Assembly (NCBI GenBank): GCA_905116865.2
Contig: CAJHNH020001150.1
Span: 131,231-195,230, forward strand
Reading direction: 5' to 3'
Source of the DNA: Candidula unifasciata
Lineage: Eukaryota > Mollusca > Gastropoda > Stylommatophora > Geomitridae
Length of the DNA: 64,000 nt
A program made the position numbers and the translations under genes. Under the pieces are notes generated by a model, which saw only the letters and a program-made list of their open reading frames with translations, ran no database searches and was not told the origin of the DNA. Within the stretch, counting starts at the first letter, position 1; each line of letters starts with the position of its first letter. Below are positions 25,115 to 35,539 of the stretch, piece by piece.

Positions 25115-25940
25115 GCGAAAGCCCCAGTGTACAAAGAAAAATATAAAGGAAAAGAGATTCGTTAAGCGGGGACTAGAAATAGAAATATTCTAGCCCAGAC
25201 AAGAGATCTTTTGTGTACAGTCTAGATCAGCAAAGCAACAAAGAATAAACTAGGCACACTAACCACAAGTCCTTATCTGAATCAAGAACAACTGGAACTA
25301 TGATTACCACATTGAACATATGTTTATTTTACTTAACATAAAAACAGCGGGGTCCACAAATAACAACATTAACAACAACCCACGTGCTCGACCAGAGGCA
25401 TAATCTAAAGTGCTAATTCATCTCCAGCTAACAAGGCAATATGATAATGACACCATATGCTCAGCGAGATTACTTCAACAATGGCAAAAACCGGAACTAT
25501 ATTTAACAAGTTAAACTTCAATATGCCACCAGACCAACAAATCACAAATAGCTACCTGCCATCCTGGCGAGAATACACCTCGACATATTACCCAGTATAA
25601 CTACTAGAGACTACTATTTCAGGACTAAATATGGAAACATACCACCGCCGCCGCAAAACCAGCTTGACAATCGGTCTTCCCCTGCAGTCGCTTTTACCCA
25701 TGCTGGCTAGCCCAATGTGCAAAGCCGCAACAGCTAGGTAGGTCTCCACAGGGTCCGTCCGGAAGTCAAATAGACAAATACTGAATGTTGGCCTTTTTTT
25801 ACCCAGTGGCTAGGTTTCTTTGCTTCACCGTCTAAAGCTAAAAGCTTTTCCTGTTGCCTCTTTGGCCTGTGACATATTAGCCCATTATTTTTGTTGATGT
25901 CCCGGCAACTTTACAATAGATAACAAGTATTGTCTACTAA
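25115..25940 (-). repeat. 3' LTR
   Basis: Shares long blocks with 27760-28480, for example TTTCAGGACTAAATA, the CCCTGCAGTCGCTTTTACCC stretch, and GTCTCCACAGGGTCCGTCCG. It contains about 140 bases (25340-25480) that the right copy lacks; the missing piece lies between TTACTTAACA and TTACTTCAACA, so the right copy probably lost it between short direct repeats. The outer end (25115-25200) is strongly diverged. A pyrimidine-rich stretch at 25940-25965 could be the complement of a polypurine tract. Confidence 0.7.
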
Positions 25941-27739
25941 TCCTCCTCCAACTTCTGTTCTATATTCCAAAGAGTTACTGGCCATAGCTACCTAAAATAA
26001 AATCATCCTCCTGACATTACGTAATCACTAGTTGCATGCAGCATCATTCATTAACATACACCCAACAATAAATGTCATTGACACAAGAGCAAAGCATAAC
26101 TCGTCCCAAGGAAACTGAATAAGGAACGTATAAGTCCCAAATAAGATAGCAGTAGTAATGAAACCTCCAGTGAACATTTGCATTGGAGTTTCAGCTACAA
26201 TCTGTACAATCACTACAAACCCCCCATCTACTTTAATGATGGTGATTTCATCGGAACACGTCTTTATTAGTTGAATTACTTCTCCGATGTCCAATGATTC
26301 TTCGCAGATAAGTTCTCTCAGCTATTTATTACCTCAGTCGTGGGGCTAACATTAGACTGCTTACACCACCCTTTGCCACCACCGCGTGGAAATATGAAGA
26401 CGTCTGCCTTTGCCACCACTGCATGACATCTGAAGGACTTTCCACAACTTTTACCTCAGCTATGTGAAGCCTACAATAGACATTTTGGTCACTACCTCGG
26501 CTCTGGGTGAGCTTACAGTGGATATCGGACATTACATCGGCTTCAGGGAAGCCTACAAACTGACATTTTCGGTCACTGCCTCGGCTCTGGGTAAGCCTGC
26601 AATGGTCATCAGATATTACCTCGGCTTCAGGAAAGCCTACAATAGACTCACTTGTCTCGGCCGCATGAACATCGAGAGACATATCGGACATTATATCGGC
26701 TTCGGGGAAGCCTACAAACTGACATTTTCGGTCACTACCTCGGCTCTGGGTGAGCCTGCAACGGTAATCGAACATTACTTCGGTTTCGGAAAAGCCTACA
26801 AACTGACATTTTTGGTCACTACCTCAGCCAAAGGTCTACAAATTGACATTGTCTCGGCCGCAAGGTCATCGAGAGACATATCGAACTCTTGTCTCGTTCG
26901 CAGGGCCATCGAGAGACACGTCACCACTTCTGCCAATGTGTCGGCCGCTCGGCCATCGAAAGACAATCTTCTCGTCACTGCCAACGCCGCGTGGCTTCCA
27001 AATGACATTTCCACCAAATTACCTCGGCTTTGGGAAAGCCTACAGTGACATTCGAACGACATTACCTCTGCCGCAGCCTATAATGTATTGACTGGTAACC
27101 GAAATGTTAAAAAACTCTATTGCGTAATTGGCTCGGTCGGTGTACTTCCCACAAGGCTCCCTAATATATGAACAGACCTACAGTTAAACCTTGATATGGA
27201 GACAAAAATCAAAATAAACTTACCCCAAGTTTAGGTCGAAACATAAACAAGCCACTCCGTGAACAATAGACGAAAACAACTCCTACTCAACAATAGACAT
27301 AGACCACTCCTAGTCAACAATAGACACAGGCCACTTCTAGTGGAACAAAACTGTTAAGTAACGTCTAATCACACAAAAATTAACTACACAGGCCTCACCT
27401 ACACAAGTTCTAAACCAAATATGAATCAACATGATAATTTGAGCCGACTAGACAAGTCAAATCAAACCACTTCACAAGGCTACTCATCCGTGAACAAGAT
27501 ATGTAACATCTAACTAACACACGAAAAAAATCTTCGATAAAGAAACCATACACGTGGGCGCTTTACATTAATTAAATTATGTAACACACATATTCGACGT
27601 CCATGAATTATAAGAGCCCGGGGCGCCATTCAAAAACCAATCTAAAATATGAATCACTCTAATTACCCTAACTAGGACTCCTTCGTGAATAATTATGTAA
27701 CATCTAACTATCCACATATCCAAAGACTGCAATATAGAA
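25941..27739 (-). other. Interior of the LTR element, with degenerate internal repeats
   Basis: 26480-27060 holds an irregular array of roughly 40-100-base modules built on CGGCTT..GG.AAGCCTACA, TGACATTTTCGGTCACT and CATCGAGAGACA. On the minus strand it gives a repeated VGFPEADVMSD and CRLTQSRGSDRKC peptide, on the plus strand an equally open frame, so coding is uncertain. A minus frame at 26294-26028 (88 codons) has two hydrophobic stretches but no known motif. 27230-27320 carries three copies of TCAACAATAGACA or AACAATAGACG words. No gag-pol motif is seen. Confidence 0.6.
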
Positions 27740-27757
27740 GCCCCACGTTGGGCGCCA
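27740..27757 (-). promoter_or_regulatory. Primer-binding site, tRNA-Lys type
   Basis: The minus strand reads TGGCGCCCAACGTGGGGC, all 18 bases complementary to the 3' end of the major animal tRNA-Lys (CUU) plus CCA, as used by several retroviruses. Two bases separate it from the LTR start TGTGCTAGC at 27760 (plus strand). This fixes the direction of the element. Confidence 0.9.
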
Positions 27758-27759
27758 TT

Positions 27760-28480
27760 TGTGCTAGCGGGAGGAAAGAAGCAGGAAAAACACAGAAGAT
27801 TGGAGATAAAGGAAAATTGTGATTTAGACAAAATGTAATAGTAATAGTTTCCTGCTAAACAGCAAAAACAGGAAAGTAAAGAAAAGACAAGGGCTCTTCT
27901 GCCCAGAAATCCTAGAATATTTTACCAGAACCCAGACAATGAATATCTGTATCGTGAGTTACATGATCACAACCTAACTATATGGGTACATACATCTAGA
28001 CGAACCACGGACTACAGATCCTAAATTAAATCAACCAAATGAATTATAATCACATTAAACAGCTGTTTATTTTACTTAACAATGGCAAAAACCGAAACAT
28101 ATTTAACATGTACGTTAAGCTTCAAAATGTCACCAGACCAACAAATCACTTATAGCGACCTGCATCCTAGCGAGAATACACCCCGACATGTTACACAGTA
28201 TAACTACTAGAGACTACTATTTCAGGACTAAATACGGAAACATAACCACCGCCGCGAAACCAGCTTGACAATCGGCCTTTCCCTGCAGTCGCTTTTACCC
28301 ATGCTGGCTAGCCCAATGTGCAAAGCCGCAACAGCTATGTAGGTCTCCACAGGGTCCGTCCGGAAGTGAAATAGACAAATGCTGAATGAGTTGGCCTTTT
28401 ATACATAGTGGCCAGGTTTCTTCGCTTTACCGTCTAAAGCTAAAAGCTGTTCCTGTTGCCTTTTTTACCTATGACGTTAT
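27760..28480 (-). repeat. 5' LTR
   Basis: The inner border is sharp: plus strand TGTGCTAGCGGG next to the primer-binding site, so the minus-strand LTR ends in GCTAGCACA with the usual CA. The far border lies near 28480, after ACCGTCTAAAGCTAAAAGCTG and the divergent CCTATGACGTTATC. It is shorter than the other LTR because of an internal deletion near 28082. Confidence 0.75.
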
Positions 28481-28529
28481 CTTTTAAAAAACACGTTGAC
28501 CATGTTATAACAAAAGCACGCAAAAGCCT

Positions 28530-29650
28530 GTCAGCAATCAGGGTCCTGGCCGCCACTAATACCGAGCAGAGACTGCTTCTGCTTCTGTTCTAGAGACTTG
28601 TACTTTCTCCCATCGAGTATGCTCTAGCTATCCTCACTGTCAGCCACACTCAGACTGAAAGACTTGAGAAAGGTGCAACACGAAGCAATGCGCATTGTTT
28701 TGGGGTGCACTGAAGACATCTCTTGTGTAGCAATGGGGAACCTTCTTGACTTCCCTACCATAAACTACAGGATCAAGATCTGGAGGGCTCGTGCATACCT
28801 CAAGATAAGACAGATCTAAAGCACCTTTTGCACCACATGCTCTTCAAGAAAAAGGGCAATAAGCTTAAAAGGGGCAAATCATGGCTGGGTAGGGCAGAAG
28901 GATGACATCATGCAGATTTACAGCCTTACAGATATTCATCCAAGTGAGGAGTGGATACCACAGTCTAAAGCACCCAGTCTCGCATTCTCCTGTGTCGTGA
29001 CGCTCCATAGTAGTTGCCGGGGGCAGAATCCAGCTGCTGTCAATGCCGAGGTATGCGCGTTTATCAGTGACACGTTAGATGAGACAGATGTGATGATCTT
29101 CACCGACGGGTCGGGTTTATACGAAGACATAAGAGTGCATGGGCATTTACAGCTCGCTCTTTAGGCAGAACAGTTCAAGAAACCAGCGGCGCCTTCTCTA
29201 TGACTACCAGCAGCATGACACAAGCTTTTATATGGCTAGAATCACAGGACTATTCCCGCGTGTGTGCAGAGTGATTCTTTAAGCGTGATCCGGCGGGTAG
29301 AGGTAGGCTGGTTACGCAGACAATGGTTTGAGTCATTGCAAAATTCTTCTGTGTGTGCAGTTACCTACATATTCTTAGAGAGATAGGACGTATTGTAAAG
29401 CATGCTAATATACTTTTCGTTCGGTTTTATAACTGTTTTTGATAAGAATTTTGGAAGCAACTTGTCCACGTCACTGCTAAGAATACGAGAATTGGGAGTA
29501 AAGATCGGCGAAGCCAAGCATGAGAGGCACACCGGACGCACACAGAGTCTTGTTAACCAACATGGGACTGGCGCTATTAACCGCGCGCGCTGATGAATAC
29601 GTTGGGAGGGAAATCTGAGCACCTGTGGATGTGTCTGGAGTGATGGAAGA
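28530..29650 (+). pseudogene. LINE 3' half: RT end, RNase H and C-terminal tail
   Basis: Frames in order give RVLAATNTEQRLLLLLF and IEYALAILTVSHTQTERL at about 28545-28660 (end of RT), RKVQHEAMRIVLGCTEDI and the LLDFPTI..RIKIWRARAYL block to 28810, then the RNase H domain with FTDGS at 29099-29113 and DSLSVIRRVEVGWLRRQW near 29270-29330, and finally LRIRELGVKIGEAKHER with a broken Cys-rich tail to 29640. The tail suggests a terminal zinc knuckle. Stops and frameshifts are many. It belongs to the same family as 6198-8868 and shows what that copy lacks. Confidence 0.8.
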
Positions 29651-29654
29651 TAAT

Positions 29655-30111
29655 CTAACACATATATATATTAATAATTACAAACACAGAGACACACATG
29701 CAGGCACAGACTCATATATACAGTCACATACAGTCACACACACAGACACATATTTTTACAGACACACATACACATACAAAACAAAAAAGCACACTTACAC
29801 ACACACAGAAACACATACACATACACACACACATACACACACACACACAAATTTATACCGACACATACACGTGGACACTCACGTGGCCATACGCGGACAC
29901 ACACATGCGCACATACTTTTTACATTCGCAGACACACACGCAGACACACACATACTTTTACACAGACACACAGAGACACACACACACACACACAGATAAA
30001 CACACACAGTCGTACACGCAGACACACACAAAACCTTTACGTATACAAACACATCTACACATACATACACACATAGATGTCACACTCACACACACGTGCG
30101 CGCGCAAACAT
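29655..30111. repeat. CA-rich simple repeat
   Basis: ACACAGACACAC-type sequence of about 450 bases, immediately left of a second copy of the conserved core. Open frames here are artefacts. Confidence 0.9.
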
Positions 30112-30180
30112 AATGTCATATACACCTTTTTAAATAATAAACTAATAACGCAACATGGACAATTTATTCAAGGTGGCAAG
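30112..30180. other. Microsatellite-bordering conserved core, copy 2
   Basis: TACACCTTTTTAAATAATAAAC followed by TAACGCAACATGGACAAT and AAGGTGGCAAGC, in the same order and orientation relative to the CA block as at 23661-23735. The 35-bp minisatellite starts directly after. Confidence 0.6.
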
Positions 30181-30706
30181 CAGCAGTAGCTCCCCGCCAG
30201 CTCCCGTTCTATAAAGTCACGTTAACCTCTGCCAGCTCCCGTTCTATAAAGTCACGTTAACCTCCGCCAGCTCCCGTTCTATAAAGTCACGTTAACCTCC
30301 GCCAGCTCCCGTTCTATAAAGTCACTTTAACCTCCGCCAGCTCCCGTTCTATAAAGTCACGTTAACCTCCGCCAGCTCCCGTTCTATAAAGTCACGTTAA
30401 CCTCCGCCAGCTCCCGTTCTATAAAGTCACGTTAACCTCCGCCAGCTCCCGTTCTATAAAGTCACGTTAACCTCCGCCAGCTCCCGTTCTATAAAGTCAC
30501 GTTAACCTCCGCCAGCTCCCGTTCTATAAAGTCACGTTAACCTCCGCTAGCTCCCGTTCTATAAAGTCATGTTAACCTCCGCCAGCTCCCGTTCTATAAA
30601 GTCACGTTAACCTCCGCCAGCTCCCGTTCTATAAAGTCATGTTAACCTCCGCCAGCTCCCGTTCTATAAAGTCACGTTAACCTCCACCAGCTCCCGTTCT
30701 ATAAAG

Positions 30707-30793
30707 TCACGATGTGCCTAACGAGGCAGCCAGAAGAGCCAGAACCTATATCTATCGACAGTCAGCGGTAAAAGAGGAAGTCAAGAAGAAGAG
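30707..30793 (+). other. Foreign segment within the 35-bp array, copy 1
   Basis: A segment with GAGGCAGCCAGAAGAGCCAGAACC and AGCGGTAAAAGAGGAAGT, ending in a GAAGAA run that leads back into the array. It is a shorter form of the segment at 31172-31301. Confidence 0.7.
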
Positions 30794-31171
30794 AAGCTCC
30801 CGTTCTATAAAGTCACGTTAACCTCCGCCAGCTCCCGTTCTATAAAGTCATGTTAACCTCCGCCAGCTCCCGTTCTATAAAGTCACGTTAACCTCTGCCA
30901 GCTCCCGTTCTATAAAGTCATGTTAACCTCCGCCAGCTCCCGTTCTATAAAGTCGTGTTAACCTCCGCCAGCTCCCGTTCTATAAAGTCACGTTAACCTC
31001 CGCCAGCTCCCGTTCTATAAAGTCATGTTAACCTCCGCCAGCTCCCGTTCTATAAAGTCATGTTAACCTCTGCCAGCTCCCGTTCTATAAAGTCATGTTA
31101 GCCTCCGCCAGCTCCCGTTCTATAAAGTCATGTTAACCTCCGCCAGCTCCCGTTCTATAAAGTCACGTTAA

Positions 31172-31301
31172 CCTCATCAGAGAAACTCTACAACAGCACT
31201 ATGTGCCTATGGTCGAGGCAGCCAGAAGAGCTAGAAACAGAACCTTATATCTCCCTCGACACCCACAGCGGTAAAAGAGGAAGTGAAGAAGAAGAAGAAG
31301 C
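31172..31301 (+). other. Foreign segment within the 35-bp array, copy 2
   Basis: The plus strand can be read LREQ-like at the left and then QQHYVPMVEAARRARNRT, a plausible coding remnant, followed by CACAGCGGTAAAAGAGGAAGTG and GAAGAAGAAGAAG. It shares the GAGGCAGCCAGAAGAGC and GCGGTAAAAGAGGAAGT words with copy 1. The GAA run could be a retroposon-type tail. Its origin was not identified. Confidence 0.5.
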
Positions 31302-31356
31302 TCCCGTTCTATAAAGTCACGTTAACCTCCGCCAGCTCCCGTTCTATAAAGTCATG

Positions 31357-32042
31357 TTAACCTATGGTTGGTGGAGCCTTTGATATGAGCAATCGGAAAT
31401 TTGAAGTCTTGCAGTAGCAATGCCCCTCTCGCAATGCGGCTGTTTTTCGGAGATGTCGACTTAATGACTCGGAGCGGTTTGTTGTCATACCGTTCCTCAG
31501 CTGATGTCAACTTTCTGCTAACATAGCAGATCGGGTGTAGTACCTCTCCATCCAGCTGCATCCACTGGCATTGCACCTAAGAATAAAAGGCAATTTAAAA
31601 TTGGGCAATTTTAAAATGGGGGGACTGGAGAAAAGGGTTTTAATCCTGGCGAAGGCCTGGTCCAACTCCATATTCTACTAGATCGTATTGGCTAACCCTT
31701 TTTCAATAGTCGCGTGAAGACTGTTGTTTCCAGACCATGATTGAGAATGATTTTTTTTTTTTTTTCATAATAGTTTATGAGCCCGAGTAGGCTTCGGATT
31801 TCCTTTTTGGTGGTAGGGATTTTCAAATTCAAAATTTTTGTAACAATCTTCTCATTCCTCTTCATCATCATCACTTTAGAAATTTTATGGCCTAAAAAAT
31901 CAGTTTCATCAAAATAAATTTCAACTTTTGAGGGCTGTATAATCAATCCAAAATGTTTAGTTCTTTGAACAACAGATGTTCTGTTGAACATTAATAATGA
32001 AAATGCACATATCAATAACAAACATTGGAATAATAGAAACAT
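31357..32042 (-). pseudogene. Ty3/gypsy-like RT thumb and RNase H remnant
   Basis: The minus frame gives FGLIIQPSKVEIYFDETDFL near 31890-31950 and TTKKEIRSLLGLINYY near 31780-31830, the segment after the YxDD palm of gypsy reverse transcriptases. The fingers and palm with YxDD are absent. Then LHPICYVSRKLTSAEERY at about 31490-31545 and ALLLQDFKFPIAHIKGSTNH near 31365-31425 represent RNase H, with about 40 residues missing between. Integrase and the right-hand LTR partner are lost where the 35-bp minisatellite begins. Confidence 0.75.
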
Positions 32043-32153
32043 TAGAACATGTTTTACGTTGATGGATCTGTTGATGTTTGACCCTATGTGCTTTTTGCTT
32101 TGAGTGTATCTGTCTGGATCAACAGGGAGTAAGTTACAAAATTTAACATTCTC

Positions 32154-33124
32154 TTATTTTTCTAACAGTGGCACTCGCTCTGAAATATGGACATGTTCAC
32201 ATGCACACTGGGAAATGGTAAAAACGGGTGCAAGAATGTCTTCTTCAGAAGAAAGGGATTCTTTGGGTTCAGAAAAGAGACTATTAATAATGTATAATCT
32301 GGTAGAGGGCGGAGTCACTGTTGTGTTGAGTCCCTCGACCCGCAGAGATGGTTTTGAAAGGAGTGGCAAAACTTCTTTAAACTGTATATATTTATCTGGA
32401 GGATGGTCAAATTGTATGTTTGTGTTGACCTCATCTCTGATGTTTGTTTGAGTGGAAGAAATAACAGTTGAAAGTTTTTCCATGCATTCTGTCTCACAGA
32501 CATCTTTCTCTCTAACAGTTTGTTGTCTTGTTACAACAGTACAGGCGATGTTTGCTTGCTGCCATTTCACTACATCAATTTCAGACACATCTCTCACATT
32601 CTTGCAGTTGCCTAGAATGACATCAGCCACTGGATCTAATAACACGGCAAACTTAGTCTTTCCAGAACAATATACTGATCTGAGGTTGGCCCATGCCAAC
32701 TCATACCTTTCTTTCCTTCCAGAAAACGTACGACATTCAATATGTTCTCCTGTGTAATCGCAGTCATTCACCAAGCTCTTTCTAATGCCTAATACTGTCG
32801 ACCCACTGTCCCTCAAAATTGTACACTTCTGTCCATTGATGAAACCACTACTGAGATTCAGTTTTCCATCAAAGCCGGTTGCAGCATTTGCATCTCCTGT
32901 TGCTAATACATCATGGCCACAGGTCAGTTTGCCATTATCATTGAATGTCTTGCATACCTGACACTTCGTTTCTGCAAAGTCTACAATCTCTGCAGCATTT
33001 GCGGTAGACTGTTCAGGAATACCTGGGTCCGACATCATAACATCACTCTCGTTCCCACTACTTTCAGAAGTCTCTGCCGCAACACTTTGATGATATTGTT
33101 TACGATACTTGCATTTTTCCTGTA
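32154..33124 (-). pseudogene. Ty3/gypsy-like protease region
   Basis: The minus frame running on from the zinc knuckle holds an aspartic-protease-like block: INGQKCTILRDSGSTVLGIR near 32785-32850 with DSG as the active-site triad, then a FSGRKERYELA stretch and PVADVILGN near 32600, the usual second half of such proteases. The protease would cut the polyprotein. The following 120 residues look like a linker. The frame ends in TAA at 32154, before any RT palm motif. DSG instead of DTG is found in some families, so it is not proof of loss. Confidence 0.7.
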
Positions 33125-34020
33125 AGTGATTAATTGCACGGCAGATGCGGCATTCACGAGGTATGCCATATGAGCTTTTTCGTTCTGTTCTCCTCTTAAG
33201 CCAGTTCTTGACATGCTGTTCAAATCCTGGATTCTCCTCACACCACACTGCCTTTTACCATGCTCTGTTTTACAATACGGGCATGTGATCATCGGGCCCT
33301 TATCCTTAAAGGATCTGTGACTCTTATGGTCTTTGAATGTCCTTTTTGTAGCCTCGGTGTGGTACGATTTTTTTCTGTATACAGGTTGCACAGCAGCCCC
33401 ATAATTGACATCTGAGCCTTTACCAAAAATGAAAATGTTTCTATGAGCATTGAAATAGGCTGCTCCTGATGTTTCCATTTCTTTGACTGTGCATGGCTTT
33501 TGTTCAATTAAGAATGTCATCCTGTTACTGGGTACACTAGATAAAACTTTATCTCTAATTAGTAGATCTTTTAATAACTCAAAAGATTTACCAATCCTAG
33601 CAGCTGTTATCCACTTATCAAAGGTAGTCTCAACTTCCGACATGTAGTCGATAAAGGTTTGTTCAGGTTTTGGAGACAGATTTTTAAAAGTGTTCCTATA
33701 AGATTCCTCATCTAGTGCAAAATGCTGTAAAATGCTACCCTTCACAAACTCAGGTACAATATTTTTTGCCTCCCCCAAACACGAAATTCCCGTGGGAATT
33801 CCACAGCTGACTTGACAGTCCATTATTTCAAGGGGTGCAAGTGTGCTGCTGTCTGCTGCTGTTTTTGAGTGTTCATCTAGTGTCTTATGGTGCGACATAT
33901 TTCGGTTTGTTGATGCGCATTTGGCTGCTTTATGATGCGCAATTGGCATGTGAGTGCATAGCGTAGTTGGTATCACATCTGCCTTGTAAATGAAAGATGC
34001 CGTGTTCAATACCGACGTGA
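33125..34020 (-). pseudogene. Ty3/gypsy-like gag and zinc-knuckle remnant
   Basis: The minus-strand frame ends in a helical domain at about 33480-33720 (FKNLSPKPEQTFIDYMSEV, then FELLKDLLIRDKVL and MTFLIEQKPCTVKEM). This resembles the SCAN-like capsid domain of gypsy-type gag, which forms the particle shell. A Cys-rich stretch, CPYCKTEHGKRQC, near 33250-33290 and CRICRAINHLQEKC near 33110-33160 are two zinc-knuckle-like motifs, the second in the next frame, so one frameshift separates them. The 5' end fades into simple sequence near 34020, and no LTR is seen there. Confidence 0.7.
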
Positions 34021-34460
34021 TCCATTGTGAATTTCCTTTTTTTTTTTCAAATGAAATGTAAATTGTGTGTGTTTTTGTTGTCACAATGTTTTTTTTAAAA
34101 ATAAAATGTAAATTGTGTGTTTTAAATGAAATGTAAATTGTGTGCGTGCGCGCGCGTGTGCGTGCGCGCGTGCGTGCGCGCGCGCGTGTTTTTTTTTAAA
34201 TAAAATGTAAATTGTGTGTTTTAAATGAAATGTAAATTGTGTGTGTGTGCGTGCGCGCGCGCGTGCGTGCGCGTGCGTGCGCGCGTGTGCGTGCGTGTGT
34301 GTGTGTGTTTTTGTTGTTGTTGTCACAACGTTTTTTGTAAAAATAAAATGTAAATTGTGTGTATGTGTGTTTGTTGTCACAACGGTTTTTTTTCACTACA
34401 TGTAAAATGTGCACTTTGGCTATGTGAACTCTATGTGCAATCGCAAGAAATGCCAATTGG
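34021..34460. repeat. Purine-pyrimidine alternating tract and AAATGTAAATTGTG repeats
   Basis: Four or five copies of AAAATGTAAATTGTGTG are separated by GT and GCGCGT tracts. Two tracts (34141-34187 and 34237-34310) are almost pure alternating CG/TG, favourable for left-handed DNA. 34466-34484 holds a short inverted repeat, GGGCCCTAAAAAGGGCC. No gene is seen. Confidence 0.8.
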
Positions 34461-34645
34461 GGTACTGTGGGGGGCCCTAAAAAGGGCCAATCATTCTACA
34501 TGAATACTGCTGGGTTCACGCACGAATTGACAATCACAGAGATTGTACACGTTAGTAGATCTGAACTGAGGTCAAACTGCGGTGGCAGAAGAGACGGCGG
34601 ACTAGTAGTCTCTCGGGGGCCAGAATCTAGCAATGTCTGCTAGTA

Positions 34646-34925
34646 TGGTTTCAAACATGTCGCCACCCGAACGTTGAGCCACAGAAACTCACACATGTAA
34701 GATTCTAATAAATGTCTGTGGGTGCCATTCTGGCGCTTGTTTCTCTCCTTTGCCGACCTCCACAAACGTTCGATGCATTGCGTATGAGCACCTGTGGTGG
34801 GGTCGACAAAATTAATGGAGTGATTGTTTCTGCAACTTCTGGTTCTGTGCAGAATGCCATGCTGTTGCAGGAAGGCAATGCTGCTTTCTTTGTCTTGTAC
34901 AGATGCAACTAGCTGTAGAAAATTC
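34646..34925 (-). pseudogene. ISXO2/Merlin-like transposase, internally deleted
   Basis: The minus frame starts near MNFLQLVASVQDKESSIAFL (34865-34925), like the N-terminal helix of eukaryotic ISXO2/IS1595-type transposases, with the GILHRTRSC that should begin the zinc ribbon. It then goes straight to NNHSINFVDPTTGAHTQCIE near 34760-34820 and ESYMCEFLWLNV near 34685, the C-terminal end of the DDE domain. The zinc ribbon and most of the catalytic domain (by family layout about 150-200 residues) are missing, but the frame is kept. TIRs were not found, so the element limits are unknown. Confidence 0.75.
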
Positions 34926-35539
34926 ATCGTGACTGCTGCTGGAAACAATGGCAACTGACTGACGCCGGAAAAGAGAGGTAAACATACGTCATCAATGTTG
35001 ACACTTTTCTTTGACAAAAACATCCAAAATGGAGTCAAAAAAGATCTTAAAATATCCAAATTTGCGTGGAAAACATATAGAAAAAAAAATCCAAACGGGA
35101 AGAGTCACAAATTACATAGCTATTAATATGACTAAAATGTGTAGCATTAATCTGTACCGAAAAGTAAATGTGACCAGTGTAACAGCTACTACATCACCCT
35201 TAGAGTGCCAGTACTACTGCTGCTACCACTACCACCACCACCGTCACAACAACAACACAAAACGGTGACTACTGTCTGTACAGGTCGTTGTAAGTGTGCC
35301 CCCGACATAAAACTCCATCACTTAACCATGGGCGAACGCAAGAGGAAAAGGGGGGGGGGCATTTGCCCTGGATTGATTGAAAAAAAAAACAAATGCTGTT
35401 GCTTGTTCATCTGCAGCAGCAACGCTATCACCAGAACCAGACCCGGACAAACTTGAAAGTGGAGATACTATGTTAACCTAGGACATTGAACTCTATGTAA
35501 AATCTACTACGAAGATTCGATCTTAAGCTCAAGTATCGT

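Larger units (their letters stand above)
25115..28480 (-). mobile_element. LTR retrotransposon without visible gag-pol, minus orientation
   Basis: Two direct repeats of 700-830 bp (25115-25940 and 27760-28480) flank about 1.8 kb. A tRNA-Lys-type primer-binding site on the minus strand at 27757-27740 touches the right repeat, so that repeat is the 5' LTR and the element runs right to left. No protease, RT, RNase H or integrase motif was found in the interior on either strand, so it must rely on another element's proteins (a LARD- or TRIM-like form), or else it lost its genes. Outer borders are approximate and no target duplication was identified. Confidence 0.75.
30190..31356. repeat. 35-bp minisatellite
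   Basis: About 28 copies of CTCCGCCAGCTCCCGTTCTATAAAGTCACGTTAAC, period read at 30241-30276. Variants CAC/CAT in GTCACGTT alternate without clear order. Two foreign segments interrupt the array (30707-30793 and about 31172-31301) and a short tail joins the gypsy relic at 31357. Confidence 0.95.

Noticed and set aside
26464..27048. A 194-residue plus-strand protein in the LTR element
   Set aside because: Plus and minus strands are both open over the internal repeats and the element is read from the minus strand; no domain is visible.
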